Below, piece by piece: positions 26,146 through 34,726 of a stretch of 47,101 bases of DNA (within the stretch, counting starts at the first letter, position 1; each line of letters begins with the position of its first letter). The stretch comes from an uncultured SAR86 cluster bacterium. Its GTDB lineage: Bacteria; Pseudomonadota; Gammaproteobacteria; Magnimaribacterales; D2472. Under the pieces are notes generated by a model that did no database searches, was not told the origin of the DNA, and saw only the letters and a program-made list of their open reading frames with translations. The stretch lies in contig CACEBI010000009.1 in the NCBI GenBank assembly GCA_902557705.1, forward strand, positions 1 to 47,101, written 5' to 3'. A program made the position numbers and the translations under genes.

Positions 26146-26150
26146 TGGCC

Positions 26151-27164
26151 ATGGATAACAAAAATATGAACATTCTTGTAACAGGATCTGCCGGATTTAT
26201 AGGTGCTCCTCTAGCATACGACTTGTTAAAGATGGGTCATAGAGTTATAGGAATAGATAGCTATATAAATTCTAACCCAGAAAAAACATTAAAACTTGAG
26301 ATAAATTTTAAAAATAAGTTTAAGTTTTTTAAATTAGACCTTTCTTCAAATATAGAAATATTAGATTCGGTATTCAATGAACATAAACCAGATCTGGTTA
26401 TTCATTTAGCAGCTTTAAAGTCAGTTCAAGAGTCAATTATTAATCCAGATTTGTATTTAATAAACAATATTGAATCTACTAGAAATATTATCAAGATTAT
26501 GAAGTTACATGGTTGTAAAAAAATAATTTACAGCTCATCTGCAGCAGTTTATGGTAATCAAGATATTCAACCTATCATGGAGAATGCTGTCTGTAGACCA
26601 ATATCTCCTTATGCGGAATCAAAATTAGCATGTGAAGAATTAATTAAAGATACTGCGAATCAAGGGCAAATTGATGGTATTTCACTAAGATATTTTAATC
26701 CTATTGGATCTCATTCTAGCAATTTATTTAAAGAACAGTTAATCAGAAAAACTGGGACAATCATGCAAGAGATAGTTAAAGTAGCATTAAAGAAAAATAA
26801 ATTTTTAAAAATATATGGAAATTCATATTCCACAAAAGATGGAACATGTGAAAGAGATTTTATTCATATAGATGATTTATTGGGAGCTCATTTAAAATCC
26901 ATTGATTTTATAAATTCATTTGAGGGGTATGATGTATACAATGTTGGTACTGGCAATCCAATAACTATTCTAAATTTAATTAAGAGCTTTATTAAATATA
27001 ATAAATTATTAATCAATTATAAATTTATAAACGACAGACCAGGAGATATAGCATCCAATTATGCTGATATAACAAAAATTAATAAAAAAATGAGATGGAA
27101 ATCAAAGAAGGGTCTCAAGGAAATGGTTATAGATTCTTGGATTCCATATTCATTGGAAGAATAA
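26151..27164 (+). CDS. NAD-dependent sugar epimerase, GalE-like
   Basis: 337 residues, extended SDR family. MNILVTGSAGFIGAPLAYDL is the NAD loop; VIHLAALKSVQESI, IIYSSSAAVYGNQ (catalytic Ser) and SPYAESKLACEELI (YxxxK) follow; LRYFNPIGSH and the C-terminal RDFIHIDDLLGAH, YNVGTGNPITILNLI are typical of UDP-glucose/UDP-GlcNAc 4-epimerases. I chose the ATG at 26151; a TTG at 26145 and an ATG at 26166 are alternatives. It is followed after 12 bases by the polytopic membrane protein and probably makes UDP-galactose or UDP-GalNAc for the glycan. Exact substrate not certain. Confidence 0.88.
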   Translation: MDNKNMNILVTGSAGFIGAPLAYDLLKMGHRVIGIDSYINSNPEKTLKLEINFKNKFKFFKLDLSSNIEILDSVFNEHKPDLVIHLAALKSVQESIINPDLYLINNIESTRNIIKIMKLHGCKKIIYSSSAAVYGNQDIQPIMENAVCRPISPYAESKLACEELIKDTANQGQIDGISLRYFNPIGSHSSNLFKEQLIRKTGTIMQEIVKVALKKNKFLKIYGNSYSTKDGTCERDFIHIDDLLGAHLKSIDFINSFEGYDVYNVGTGNPITILNLIKSFIKYNKLLINYKFINDRPGDIASNYADITKINKKMRWKSKKGLKEMVIDSWIPYSLEE

Positions 27165-27176
27165 TAAATATCAATT

Positions 27177-28181
27177 ATGAATAAGCATATCCCGATTCTG
27201 ATTATTTCAAAAATTATAATTTCCCTTTCTACATTATACTTTTTTGCAGTCTATCTTGGCTGGGACATGTTCACTTACCCTGATTTTAGTGCAGCCTACA
27301 GTAATTGCTCATCAGATTCTTGGATAAATAGGTCTTATGGAAAAATTTTTTGCTCACTTTCTTCATTAACTGGTCAAGAAATTACATATAAATCACCGAT
27401 ATTTATTTTTATAGCCACTCTAATAAACATGGCAGTGCTAATTGGCTATTTTTTAATCTCACAAAGATACTTAAATGAATATGGCAAATATTTGTTAATA
27501 GCTCTTTTTGTAATTCATCCATATATGAACGTATATTTCTTTAGATTTTATACAGATATTTTTGCTACTCTTGGAATATTTTTGATCTTTTTTTACAAAG
27601 CAAACAACAAACATATTGACTTATTGTTTGTACTATTATCTTTAATGCTTATGAATCTTAGAGTCGCTCTAATACCAGTATTTTTTATTTATGCTATATG
27701 GGAAATCCTTTCTTTTTTCAGAAGTGGTAGCAAAAAATTAATTTTTCCGTTTCTACTTTTCATAATTGCCCTAATATCTTATATACCTGTAATGTCTTTT
27801 AGCTATCGATTTGCAAATATTAATTCAGATATAAATTTATTTATAAAGGTTATTTTTAACCTCATTTATACCATGGGTTTTAGAGAGTCCGTAGCGGTAA
27901 CGAGAGTGTTTATTGCTGAGTATGAGATTATTGATTTAATGTCACTTTTTACATCTTTTATTCTAATCATTGTGCATACAGTTGGTTTGTATGGGTTTAT
28001 AAAATTTGTTGCAATGAAAAGAGATATATCTTTTTTGATAGTATTTGTTTATTTAGTAGTTCCTATTATAGCTATTGGGCATATGAGATACTTATTACCT
28101 CTAATGCCAGTTTTATTATTTGGATTCTCATATTTATTTTTTAGGAAAGAAAAATATAAGAAATCAAAACAGATTTTATAG
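27177..28181 (+). CDS. Polytopic membrane protein, putative GT-C-like transferase
   Basis: 334 residues with about eight to nine membrane spans and a first extracytoplasmic loop of about 60 residues (YLGWDMFTYPDFSAAYSN, WINRSYGKIFCSLSS) holding acidic and aromatic residues. FVIHPYMNVYFFRFYTDIF and LLSLMLMNLRVALIPVFFI are well-spaced charged points inside membrane segments. I do not recognise a named family. The layout fits a GT-C glycosyltransferase or GtrC-type protein taking an undecaprenyl-linked sugar made by GT2 (25443) and flipped by GtrA (22952). It is co-directional with the epimerase, 12 bases on, and ends 19 bases before the convergent pgi stop. Confidence 0.65.
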   Translation: MNKHIPILIISKIIISLSTLYFFAVYLGWDMFTYPDFSAAYSNCSSDSWINRSYGKIFCSLSSLTGQEITYKSPIFIFIATLINMAVLIGYFLISQRYLNEYGKYLLIALFVIHPYMNVYFFRFYTDIFATLGIFLIFFYKANNKHIDLLFVLLSLMLMNLRVALIPVFFIYAIWEILSFFRSGSKKLIFPFLLFIIALISYIPVMSFSYRFANINSDINLFIKVIFNLIYTMGFRESVAVTRVFIAEYEIIDLMSLFTSFILIIVHTVGLYGFIKFVAMKRDISFLIVFVYLVVPIIAIGHMRYLLPLMPVLLFGFSYLFFRKEKYKKSKQIL

Positions 28182-28200
28182 ATCAATATTTACATATGTT

Positions 28201-29610
28201 TTAAGTTTTATTCTCATCAAGATATTTTTTAGCAAAAAATTTTCCAGCAGCTACACCATATTGATCAAAAGGATTAATCTGAAGCATTTTTGCAGTCACA
28301 TAAGTTCTATGTTCCCAAGTTGCAATTAAAAACCCTAGAGTTTTTGGATTTAATTCTTTGAGTATGAATAGATTTGTAGGAATATTTCCATTTACTTGTT
28401 CGAATGATTCTAGTTCTTCATGGGGTCCATTTGATAAAAGACCTGCTTGTGCTTGTGATTGGGCATATAACAATTTATTAGTGCCTTTATTAGACTCAAT
28501 TGTAAAAATATCTGCACATGCAGAAGCTGTGCCTTGATGTAGTAATTGAAAGTAACTATGTTGGGCTGTAGAACCAAAACCCCCAAAAATAACCTGACCA
28601 GTATTTTTAAATATTGAGTTAGGATTTGCTTGCTTTCCAATAGACTCCATTTCAAGTTGCTGAGCATAATCAGAAAAGAATCTCATTTTCCAGCTATACA
28701 AAAGAAGAACTCTTGTATGTTTATCATCAAAATTGTTATACCAGATATCACTGAAAGATAATAACTTTATAAAGTCATTATAATCATCATCGTTAAGCAG
28801 AAGATTGTCTGCTTCATGTCCTCCTACCAAAAACTCTTTAAAATTTTCTCCAAGTTCTAATATTGCTGGAAGTGATATTGGAGACCACATTGAGTACCTT
28901 CCTCCAATTTCATTTGGAAATTCAATTATGTTTTCTTTAAAGCCAAAGTTTTGAGCCTTATCTGGCTGGGAGGTAATAGCTATAAAGTGATCTTCAAATT
29001 TACATTTTGTTTCTAACCATGCTTTAGATAAAGCCATACTTTGCAGGGTTTCATCAGTGCTGAATGACTTAGAGGAAACAATAAAAAAAGTATCTTCCTG
29101 ATTTAATGGTTTAACTGTTTCATTAAATTCAACTATATCTGGTCCGGTTAAGAAAATATGCTTAAAGTTTCTATCATTCTCACTAGTTAGTGTTTCAATT
29201 AATAATTTAGGTCCTTCAAAAGAACCACCAATACCAATAGTAACAATGTTTTTAATATCTTTTTTAATTAAGTCCTGTTGGAGTCTTATACACTTTTCAA
29301 TACTTAAACGACAAGATTTTTTTAATTCTGCAGAAGCGAAATTGTTTGAGGAGGATGCATAAATATCTCTGTAGATATGATGTAATGCTGCTTGATTTTC
29401 AGTTTCATTAACAATATCACCTTTAAATAAAGATTGAATTGATTGTGAAACCTTTAAATCATCATAGTGAGATTTAAATAAAGAAAAGAGCTTACTGTTA
29501 AATCTCCTTAATGAAGATTTATATTCTAAATTATTGTTTGAGTATGAACGCTTATAAACCTCATCTTTGCATTGAGAAGTCTCATCTATAATTTTATTGA
29601 GTATGCTCAT
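28201..29610 (-). CDS. pgi: Glucose-6-phosphate isomerase (compact)
   Basis: Interconverts glucose-6-P and fructose-6-P. 469 residues, clearly shorter than the 545-550 of E. coli Pgi. Family motifs are intact: IGIGGSFEGPKL, VSSKSFSTDETLQS (phosphate binding), GGRYSMWSPIS, QQLEMESIGKQANP (catalytic Glu), GGFGSTAQHSYFQLLHQGT (His) and NPFDQYGVAAGKFFAKK (Lys) near the end. The missing length is mostly between motifs and at the termini, so I read it as a streamlined enzyme and not a broken one. It is the last gene of the gyrA-to-pgi run, two bases after pyrF. Confidence 0.95.
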   Translation of the reverse strand: MSILNKIIDETSQCKDEVYKRSYSNNNLEYKSSLRRFNSKLFSLFKSHYDDLKVSQSIQSLFKGDIVNETENQAALHHIYRDIYASSSNNFASAELKKSCRLSIEKCIRLQQDLIKKDIKNIVTIGIGGSFEGPKLLIETLTSENDRNFKHIFLTGPDIVEFNETVKPLNQEDTFFIVSSKSFSTDETLQSMALSKAWLETKCKFEDHFIAITSQPDKAQNFGFKENIIEFPNEIGGRYSMWSPISLPAILELGENFKEFLVGGHEADNLLLNDDDYNDFIKLLSFSDIWYNNFDDKHTRVLLLYSWKMRFFSDYAQQLEMESIGKQANPNSIFKNTGQVIFGGFGSTAQHSYFQLLHQGTASACADIFTIESNKGTNKLLYAQSQAQAGLLSNGPHEELESFEQVNGNIPTNLFILKELNPKTLGFLIATWEHRTYVTAKMLQINPFDQYGVAAGKFFAKKYLDENKT

Positions 29611-29612
29611 AT

Positions 29613-30284
29613 CTAATATATTGAATTATGAATTTTTTGAAGGGCTTCACCAATATTTGGTGCATTAGTGATAGGTCTACCTATCACGATATAGTCCGCA
29701 CCTTTAGAAATAGCATCTTTTGGAGTCATTACCCTGCTTTGATCATCTGAAGATTCATAAAGTCTTATTCCTGGAGTTATAGAAAGCAATGATTTTCGTG
29801 CAACAACCAAGTCAAGTTCATGAGGTGAACATACAACTCCGTCTATTTGTGCTTCTTGAGCTAAATCTAACATTGCTTTAACCTGATTAGATGCAGTTCT
29901 TTTAAAGATAACGCTAGTATCATCATCTGATAAGCTGGTTAAAGCTGTAACACCAAATATTTTAATATTGCTATCTTCAACTGCTTTCTTAGCAGCTTTC
30001 ATCATCTCTAGGCCACCAGAAGTGTGAATAGTCATCATACCTATTGGCAATGAAATTAGTCCCTCGATAGATTTTTTTACAGTATTTGGTATGTCATGTA
30101 ATTTTAAATCTAAAAAAATTTCAAACCCCTTAGAGGCAGCATATCTGATAGCTTCATGCCCTATAGCATTAAAACTTACGCTTCCTACCTTGATCATACA
30201 TAAGTTACTATCAAGAGAATTAACAGTTTGCTTGAAAGAGCTCAGTTGAGTCTCATCGACCGCTACGATGATTGGTTTTGACAT
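29613..30284 (-). CDS. pyrF: Orotidine 5'-phosphate decarboxylase
   Basis: Last step of UMP synthesis. 223 residues, normal. IVAVDETQLSSF is the N-terminal strand, FLDLKLHDIPNTVKKSI carries the D-x-K-x2-D catalytic array (near residues 58-63), and ITPGIRL with YIVIGRPITNAPNIGEAL forms the phosphate-binding end. It starts 23 bases after ihfB; in Pseudomonas and relatives pyrF is also found close to ihfB. Next gene pgi starts two bases after its stop. Confidence 0.97.
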   Translation of the reverse strand: MSKPIIVAVDETQLSSFKQTVNSLDSNLCMIKVGSVSFNAIGHEAIRYAASKGFEIFLDLKLHDIPNTVKKSIEGLISLPIGMMTIHTSGGLEMMKAAKKAVEDSNIKIFGVTALTSLSDDDTSVIFKRTASNQVKAMLDLAQEAQIDGVVCSPHELDLVVARKSLLSITPGIRLYESSDDQSRVMTPKDAISKGADYIVIGRPITNAPNIGEALQKIHNSIY

Positions 30285-30307
30285 AGTTTGTAAATGTTAA
30301 ACTTAAG

Positions 30308-30601
30308 TTACTTTTCTATCAATGATTTTGATGGCTTGAAGTGCATTGTTGCAGTCTCGCCTAAATATGATACTTCTTTAGTTTTAGGATTAATAAACTT
30401 TCGAGGCCTTATATACTTCTTTGAAAAGGTGCCAAATCCTCTTATTTCAACCTTTTCATCTAGCGCAACAGCATCAACAATTGATTCTAAAATAGAATCA
30501 ATCGCTAATGAAATTTGTGATTTATTAAGATTTTGAAACTCTTGACTTAAAGCTAGCTCAATATCCGAACGATTGAAAGTCTTTTGTTTATTGTTATTCA
30601 C
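30308..30601 (-). CDS. ihfB: Integration host factor subunit beta
   Basis: 97-residue HU/IHF-fold DNA-bending protein. [20 protein letters not shown] is the N-terminal helix pair, [20 protein letters not shown] the beta arm start, and [10 protein letters not shown] the intercalating Pro-bearing tip. The position next to rpsA and the length support IHF-beta over HU. The ATG overlaps the rpsA stop region by eight bases, so ihfB is coupled to rpsA; in E. coli they are separated by a spacer. Confidence 0.93.
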   Translation of the reverse strand: MNNNKQKTFNRSDIELALSQEFQNLNKSQISLAIDSILESIVDAVALDEKVEIRGFGTFSKKYIRPRKFINPKTKEVSYLGETATMHFKPSKSLIEK

Positions 30602-31901
30602 TCAGCTTTAAAGATATTCTTTCTCTCTCTGCGTCAATGGCAAAAACTATACAATCAAGTTTATCACCCTTCTTGAATTGCTCCAGTGCTTCTTTTGGAT
30701 CTTCGTCTTCAGAAATATCAGACAAATGAATTAATCCATCAATATCACCCTCAAGTCCAACAAATATACCAAAATCAGTAATGGACTTTATTTGACCATC
30801 AACTTTATCACCAATGCCATATTTATTAGCAAATTCAGTCCAAGGGTTAGCTTTAGTTTGTTTAAGGCCAAGTGAAATTCTTCTTTTATCGTGATCAATT
30901 TCAAGAATCATGACTTTAATTTTTTGATCCATTTCAACAACTTTTGAAGGATGGATATTCTTGCTTGTCCAGTCAAGTTCAGATAAATGAATTAGGCCTT
31001 CAATCCCTTCTTCTAATTGTGCAAAACATCCATAATCAGTAATGTTAGAAACAGATGCTTCGTATACGCCACCAACTGCATAGTTGCTTTCAACATTTTC
31101 CCATGGATCATTTTGGATTTGTTTTAATCCTAAAGATACTCTAAGTTTTTCTTTATCAAAACTAAGAACTTTTACATCTATTTCTTCTCCAATATTAAGA
31201 AATTCAGAAGGATTCGTTACTCTTGACCATGAGATATCAGTGATGTGAAGTAAGCCATCTAATCCACCTAAGTCTACAAAAGCTCCATAATCAGTTATAT
31301 TCTTAACAACGCCCTTAACTATTTGACCCTCTTCAAGATTCTTTAACAACTCAACTTTTACAGCAGAGTTATTTTTCTCAAGAACAGCTTTTCTGGAAAG
31401 AACTACATTATTTCTTTTATAATCAAGTTTGATTACTTTAAATTCTTGAACTGTATTTTCTATATCAGGAGCTTCTTTTACAGGCCTGACATCAACAAGA
31501 GAACCAGGTAAAAATGCTTTTACAACCTCTACCTCAACTGCAAACCCGCCTTTAACTCTATTATGAATTTTACCAGTAACAAACTCTCCAGTTTCTAAAG
31601 CTTCTTCAAGCATTTTCCAAGTTGTTATTTTTCTTGCTTTTTCACGAGAAATTCTTGTTTCTCCATATCCATCTTCAACAGCTTCTAAGGCAACTTCAAC
31701 TTCATCACCAACAGATATGTTAACTTCTCCTTCGTTATTTCTGAATTCATCAAGAGGTACGACCCCTTCTGATTTTAAACCTACATGGACTGTTACCCAG
31801 TCGTTATCTACATCCAATACAACTCCAGATACTATTGATCCAGGTTGCATATCTAAAGTGCTTAAACTTTCATCAAGTAAAGCGGCAAATGATTCTGTCA
31901 T
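30594..31901 (-). CDS. rpsA: 30S ribosomal protein S1 with five S1 domains
   Basis: Largest ribosomal protein, binds mRNA and helps initiation. 435 residues instead of about 557. I count five S1 repeats at about 19-90, 104-170, 188-258, 274-345 and 361-432. The first two are the degenerate ribosome-binding repeats; domains 3-5 have the classic [20 protein letters not shown] and [10 protein letters not shown] strands with HITDIS/HLSELD/HLSDIS. The protein stops (SLKLSE) exactly after domain 5, so the sixth domain of E. coli S1 is absent. Overlaps cmk by four bases and ihfB by eight. Confidence 0.96.
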   Translation of the reverse strand: MTESFAALLDESLSTLDMQPGSIVSGVVLDVDNDWVTVHVGLKSEGVVPLDEFRNNEGEVNISVGDEVEVALEAVEDGYGETRISREKARKITTWKMLEEALETGEFVTGKIHNRVKGGFAVEVEVVKAFLPGSLVDVRPVKEAPDIENTVQEFKVIKLDYKRNNVVLSRKAVLEKNNSAVKVELLKNLEEGQIVKGVVKNITDYGAFVDLGGLDGLLHITDISWSRVTNPSEFLNIGEEIDVKVLSFDKEKLRVSLGLKQIQNDPWENVESNYAVGGVYEASVSNITDYGCFAQLEEGIEGLIHLSELDWTSKNIHPSKVVEMDQKIKVMILEIDHDKRRISLGLKQTKANPWTEFANKYGIGDKVDGQIKSITDFGIFVGLEGDIDGLIHLSDISEDEDPKEALEQFKKGDKLDCIVFAIDAERERISLKLSE

Positions 31902-32557
31902 TTATTAAATTCCTTTTTTGTGAGCTTTTTAGTAAAACTCAGTACTTCTTCAGGGGTCATTTCAGATGAATCAATTACTATTGAATCTTCTGCTGGAATT
32001 AAAGGCGATAACTTTCTAGTTTTATCCTTTAAGTCTCTTTGCTTAATGTCCTCTATCAGAGCGAGCATATTAACTTCTTGACCTCGATTCTGCAACTCTA
32101 ATTGTCTTCTTTTTGCTCTTATTTCAGGTGAAGCATTTAGAAAAATTTTTAACTTAGCATTAGGGAATACTACTGTGCCCATATCTCGTCCGTCAGCTAC
32201 CAGTCCTTTTGATAGATAAAAACCCCGTTGAAGTACGAGCAGGTTTTCTCTAGTCTCAGGAAGTGCGCTAATTTTAGACGCAGCTTTAGCTGTAGATTCT
32301 TTTCTTAATTCATCGGTAATATTATTTTTTTCTTTCAAAACAACGATTCCACTCTCATCAGACTTGAAAGTTATATCCTGATTGATAGTTTTTGTTATTT
32401 GAGCATGTTCAATCCCGCAGTCATATAAATAAGCATAGACTCTATATAACAAACCACTATCGAGGATTTCAAAACCTAAATATTTTGCAATATTTCTTGC
32501 AAGAGTACCTTTTCCTGAAGCAGAGGGCCCATCAATGGTAACGATATTATCTTTCAT
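31898..32557 (-). CDS. cmk: Cytidylate kinase
   Basis: Phosphorylates CMP and dCMP. 219 residues. P-loop [17 protein letters not shown] at 8-24, [13 protein letters not shown], the CMP-binding [13 protein letters not shown] and the lid [14 protein letters not shown] are all present. Overlaps aroA by 11 bases upstream and rpsA by 4 downstream; aroA-cmk-rpsA is the standard gammaproteobacterial order. Confidence 0.97.
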   Translation of the reverse strand: MKDNIVTIDGPSASGKGTLARNIAKYLGFEILDSGLLYRVYAYLYDCGIEHAQITKTINQDITFKSDESGIVVLKEKNNITDELRKESTAKAASKISALPETRENLLVLQRGFYLSKGLVADGRDMGTVVFPNAKLKIFLNASPEIRAKRRQLELQNRGQEVNMLALIEDIKQRDLKDKTRKLSPLIPAEDSIVIDSSEMTPEEVLSFTKKLTKKEFNK

Positions 32558-33857
32558 TTATTGCAATACCCAGTGAGCTCATTACTTCAATAAAATTAGG
32601 AAACGAAGTTAGGATATTTTTACAGTCTTCAACATAGATTCCCTTTTTAGATCTTAAGCTAGCAATAAGAAAACTCATTGCAATTCTATGATCACCATGA
32701 GAGTCAATTTCAGCCATTACAGATATATCTTCAGAGGAACCAATAATTTTGATTCCATCATGAAATAACTCGTGATGTATATTTATTTTTTTTAATCCAT
32801 CTGATATTGCTTGAAGTCTATCCGATTCCTTAACTCTGAGCTCTTCTGCCTCAGTAATTAATGTTTCTCCTTTTGCAAAAGATGCAGCAATACTTAAGAT
32901 TGGAATTTCATCAATTATATTTGGAATAATATCTCCACTTATAGCAATACCATGCAACTTTGATGAGACAACATGAATATCTCCAACCTCTTCATTGGAT
33001 ATAAGACGTTCATTTTTTATTTTTATTTTTGCTCCCATCGATCTTAAGACACTTATTAACCCGCATCTTGTTGGATTAAGTCCAACATTTTTTATTAGTA
33101 AATTTGATTCTTTTGCTATTAAGCCAGCAACTACTAAAAATGAGGCTGATGAAAAATCACCAGCAACTTCATATTTTTTTGTTGGTATTAATTTTGAAGG
33201 CATGTACGTAATTTTATTTCCCAATCCATGAGGTTCCGTGTGAATATCTCCATTGAAGTAACTTATCATTCTTTCTGTATGATTTCTGGTTGGGTGTTTT
33301 TCGATAACAGTTACTTTTTTATTTGCAGCTAAAGCTGCAAGAATAATACTAGATTTAACTTGCGCACTTGCTATGGGCATCTCATAAGAAAAATTATCTT
33401 TAATTAATCCATCTATGATTTTTACAGGCGGCTTACCTTCATTACAAGTTACTGTTGCACCCATATCATTTAGGGGATTGGCAACCCTTAACATGGGGCG
33501 CTTTGTTAATGACTCGTCTCCAACAAGAGTTGCTTTAATGCCAAGACTTGAAATTAAACCCATTATTAATCTCATGCCAGTGCCTGAATTTCCAAGATCA
33601 ACATTTACAGAAGGATCTTTGAAGGGAATATCTCTTTTTTTTATTGAAACTGATGTGCCATTAATCTTGATACTAGAACCTATTGCATTTAAAGCATTAG
33701 CTGTAGATATTGGATCTTCTCCGTTCAAGAAACCACTTATTTGAATATCTTCATTTAATAGCGAACCTATGATTACCACTCTTTGGGAAATAGATTTATC
33801 ACCTGGACACAAAACTTCGCCTGAAATTGAAGGGGTATATTGTGCAACTAAATTCAA
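32547..33857 (-). CDS. aroA: 3-phosphoshikimate 1-carboxyvinyltransferase (EPSP synthase)
   Basis: Sixth step of the shikimate pathway. 436 residues. Motifs: CPGDKSISQR (PEP/shikimate site), LGNSGTGMRLIMGL, ASAQVKSSIILAAL, HPTRNHTERM, LNPTRCGL and DHRIAMSFLIAS. The forms GDKS, SAQxK, RNHTE and NxTR are those I associate with class II EPSP synthases (which include glyphosate-tolerant forms); the key glycine loop has GNSGTG and not the NAATG of CP4, so tolerance cannot be inferred. Here aroA is separate from tyrA (4-base overlap), while in Pseudomonas the two are often fused. Confidence 0.97.
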   Translation of the reverse strand: MNLVAQYTPSISGEVLCPGDKSISQRVVIIGSLLNEDIQISGFLNGEDPISTANALNAIGSSIKINGTSVSIKKRDIPFKDPSVNVDLGNSGTGMRLIMGLISSLGIKATLVGDESLTKRPMLRVANPLNDMGATVTCNEGKPPVKIIDGLIKDNFSYEMPIASAQVKSSIILAALAANKKVTVIEKHPTRNHTERMISYFNGDIHTEPHGLGNKITYMPSKLIPTKKYEVAGDFSSASFLVVAGLIAKESNLLIKNVGLNPTRCGLISVLRSMGAKIKIKNERLISNEEVGDIHVVSSKLHGIAISGDIIPNIIDEIPILSIAASFAKGETLITEAEELRVKESDRLQAISDGLKKINIHHELFHDGIKIIGSSEDISVMAEIDSHGDHRIAMSFLIASLRSKKGIYVEDCKNILTSFPNFIEVMSSLGIAINER

Positions 33858-34726
33858 AACGTATCTTCTTTATATTTTTTAATTTCTTCTAGTTCGTTTT
33901 TAAGAATGTCTGAATGAGAGAATGAGCTTGGTATCTCTTTAATTTTTGTTATTAATTCTAATAAATTATTTATTGATAATTGGAAGCTAGCTAATGATTT
34001 AATAATGTTCTTTTCATTCAGCTCAAATATATCTTTCCACATTTCAGGATTTGATCCGCTCAGCCTTATAAATTCTTTAAGTCCCCCACCCGCATTATCA
34101 CCCACGTCTTTTTCTGCCAATCTAATAGAATCGATAAGGGCATATGAAATCAAATGAGGCAAATGGCTTGTCATAGCAAATAGAAGATCATGCTCTTTGA
34201 CAGACATTTCGCTTACTCTCATTGCAAGCGCATGCTGCCAGAAATTTTTTATCTTGTTCAAATGTACTTCATTTGCATTGTAAGGATTACAAATGATTGT
34301 TTTTTTGTTAAGAAATAGTTCTTCATCTATACCGCTAATACCAGACTTATCTGAGCCCGCTATGGGGTGAGAAAAGATTATGTTATTGGGTGAGTCAAAG
34401 TTAAGTTGATTTTTAACACTTGATGTTTCAGTTATTGTTATTTCTGTGTTCCATAAATTTTTTAACTCAGAGATCACAACCTGGGTTGCTCTAGGAGAAA
34501 CAGCAACAATTATTATATCTATCTTTCCAACTAAACTTTTATCATTTATATCTTTTAAAGATTCAAATGATTTATCTATGATGTTTTTATTTAATGCTTC
34601 CTCAAGGCTATTTTTATCTTCATCAAAACCATGAACCACCAACCCTTTGTTTTTTGAAGCCTTTGCAAGTGAGGAACCTATTAAACCTAGACCAATTACT
34701 AATATTTCCTTAGCTGGATTGCTCAT
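33854..34726 (-). CDS. tyrA: Prephenate dehydrogenase
   Basis: Oxidises prephenate to 4-hydroxyphenylpyruvate for tyrosine. 290 residues, a stand-alone dehydrogenase with no chorismate mutase domain. VIGLGLIGSSLAKASK is the NAD loop, VSPRATQVV and HPIAGSDKSGISGIDE (catalytic His) follow, and the helical domain has MTSHLPHLISYALIDSI. A long glycine pair NAGGGLKEFIRLSGSNPEMW is typical. Four-base overlap with aroA and one-base overlap with hisC. Confidence 0.95.
   Translation of the reverse strand: MSNPAKEILVIGLGLIGSSLAKASKNKGLVVHGFDEDKNSLEEALNKNIIDKSFESLKDINDKSLVGKIDIIIVAVSPRATQVVISELKNLWNTEITITETSSVKNQLNFDSPNNIIFSHPIAGSDKSGISGIDEELFLNKKTIICNPYNANEVHLNKIKNFWQHALAMRVSEMSVKEHDLLFAMTSHLPHLISYALIDSIRLAEKDVGDNAGGGLKEFIRLSGSNPEMWKDIFELNEKNIIKSLASFQLSINNLLELITKIKEIPSSFSHSDILKNELEEIKKYKEDTF

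Noticed and set aside
28201-29610. Pgi as a truncated pseudogene
   Set aside because: All catalytic and phosphate-binding motifs are present in order and the frame is intact; shortness is spread over the protein.
33415-33744. Plus-strand open frame of 109 residues
   Set aside because: Antisense shadow of aroA; composition follows the aroA codons and no domain is recognisable.
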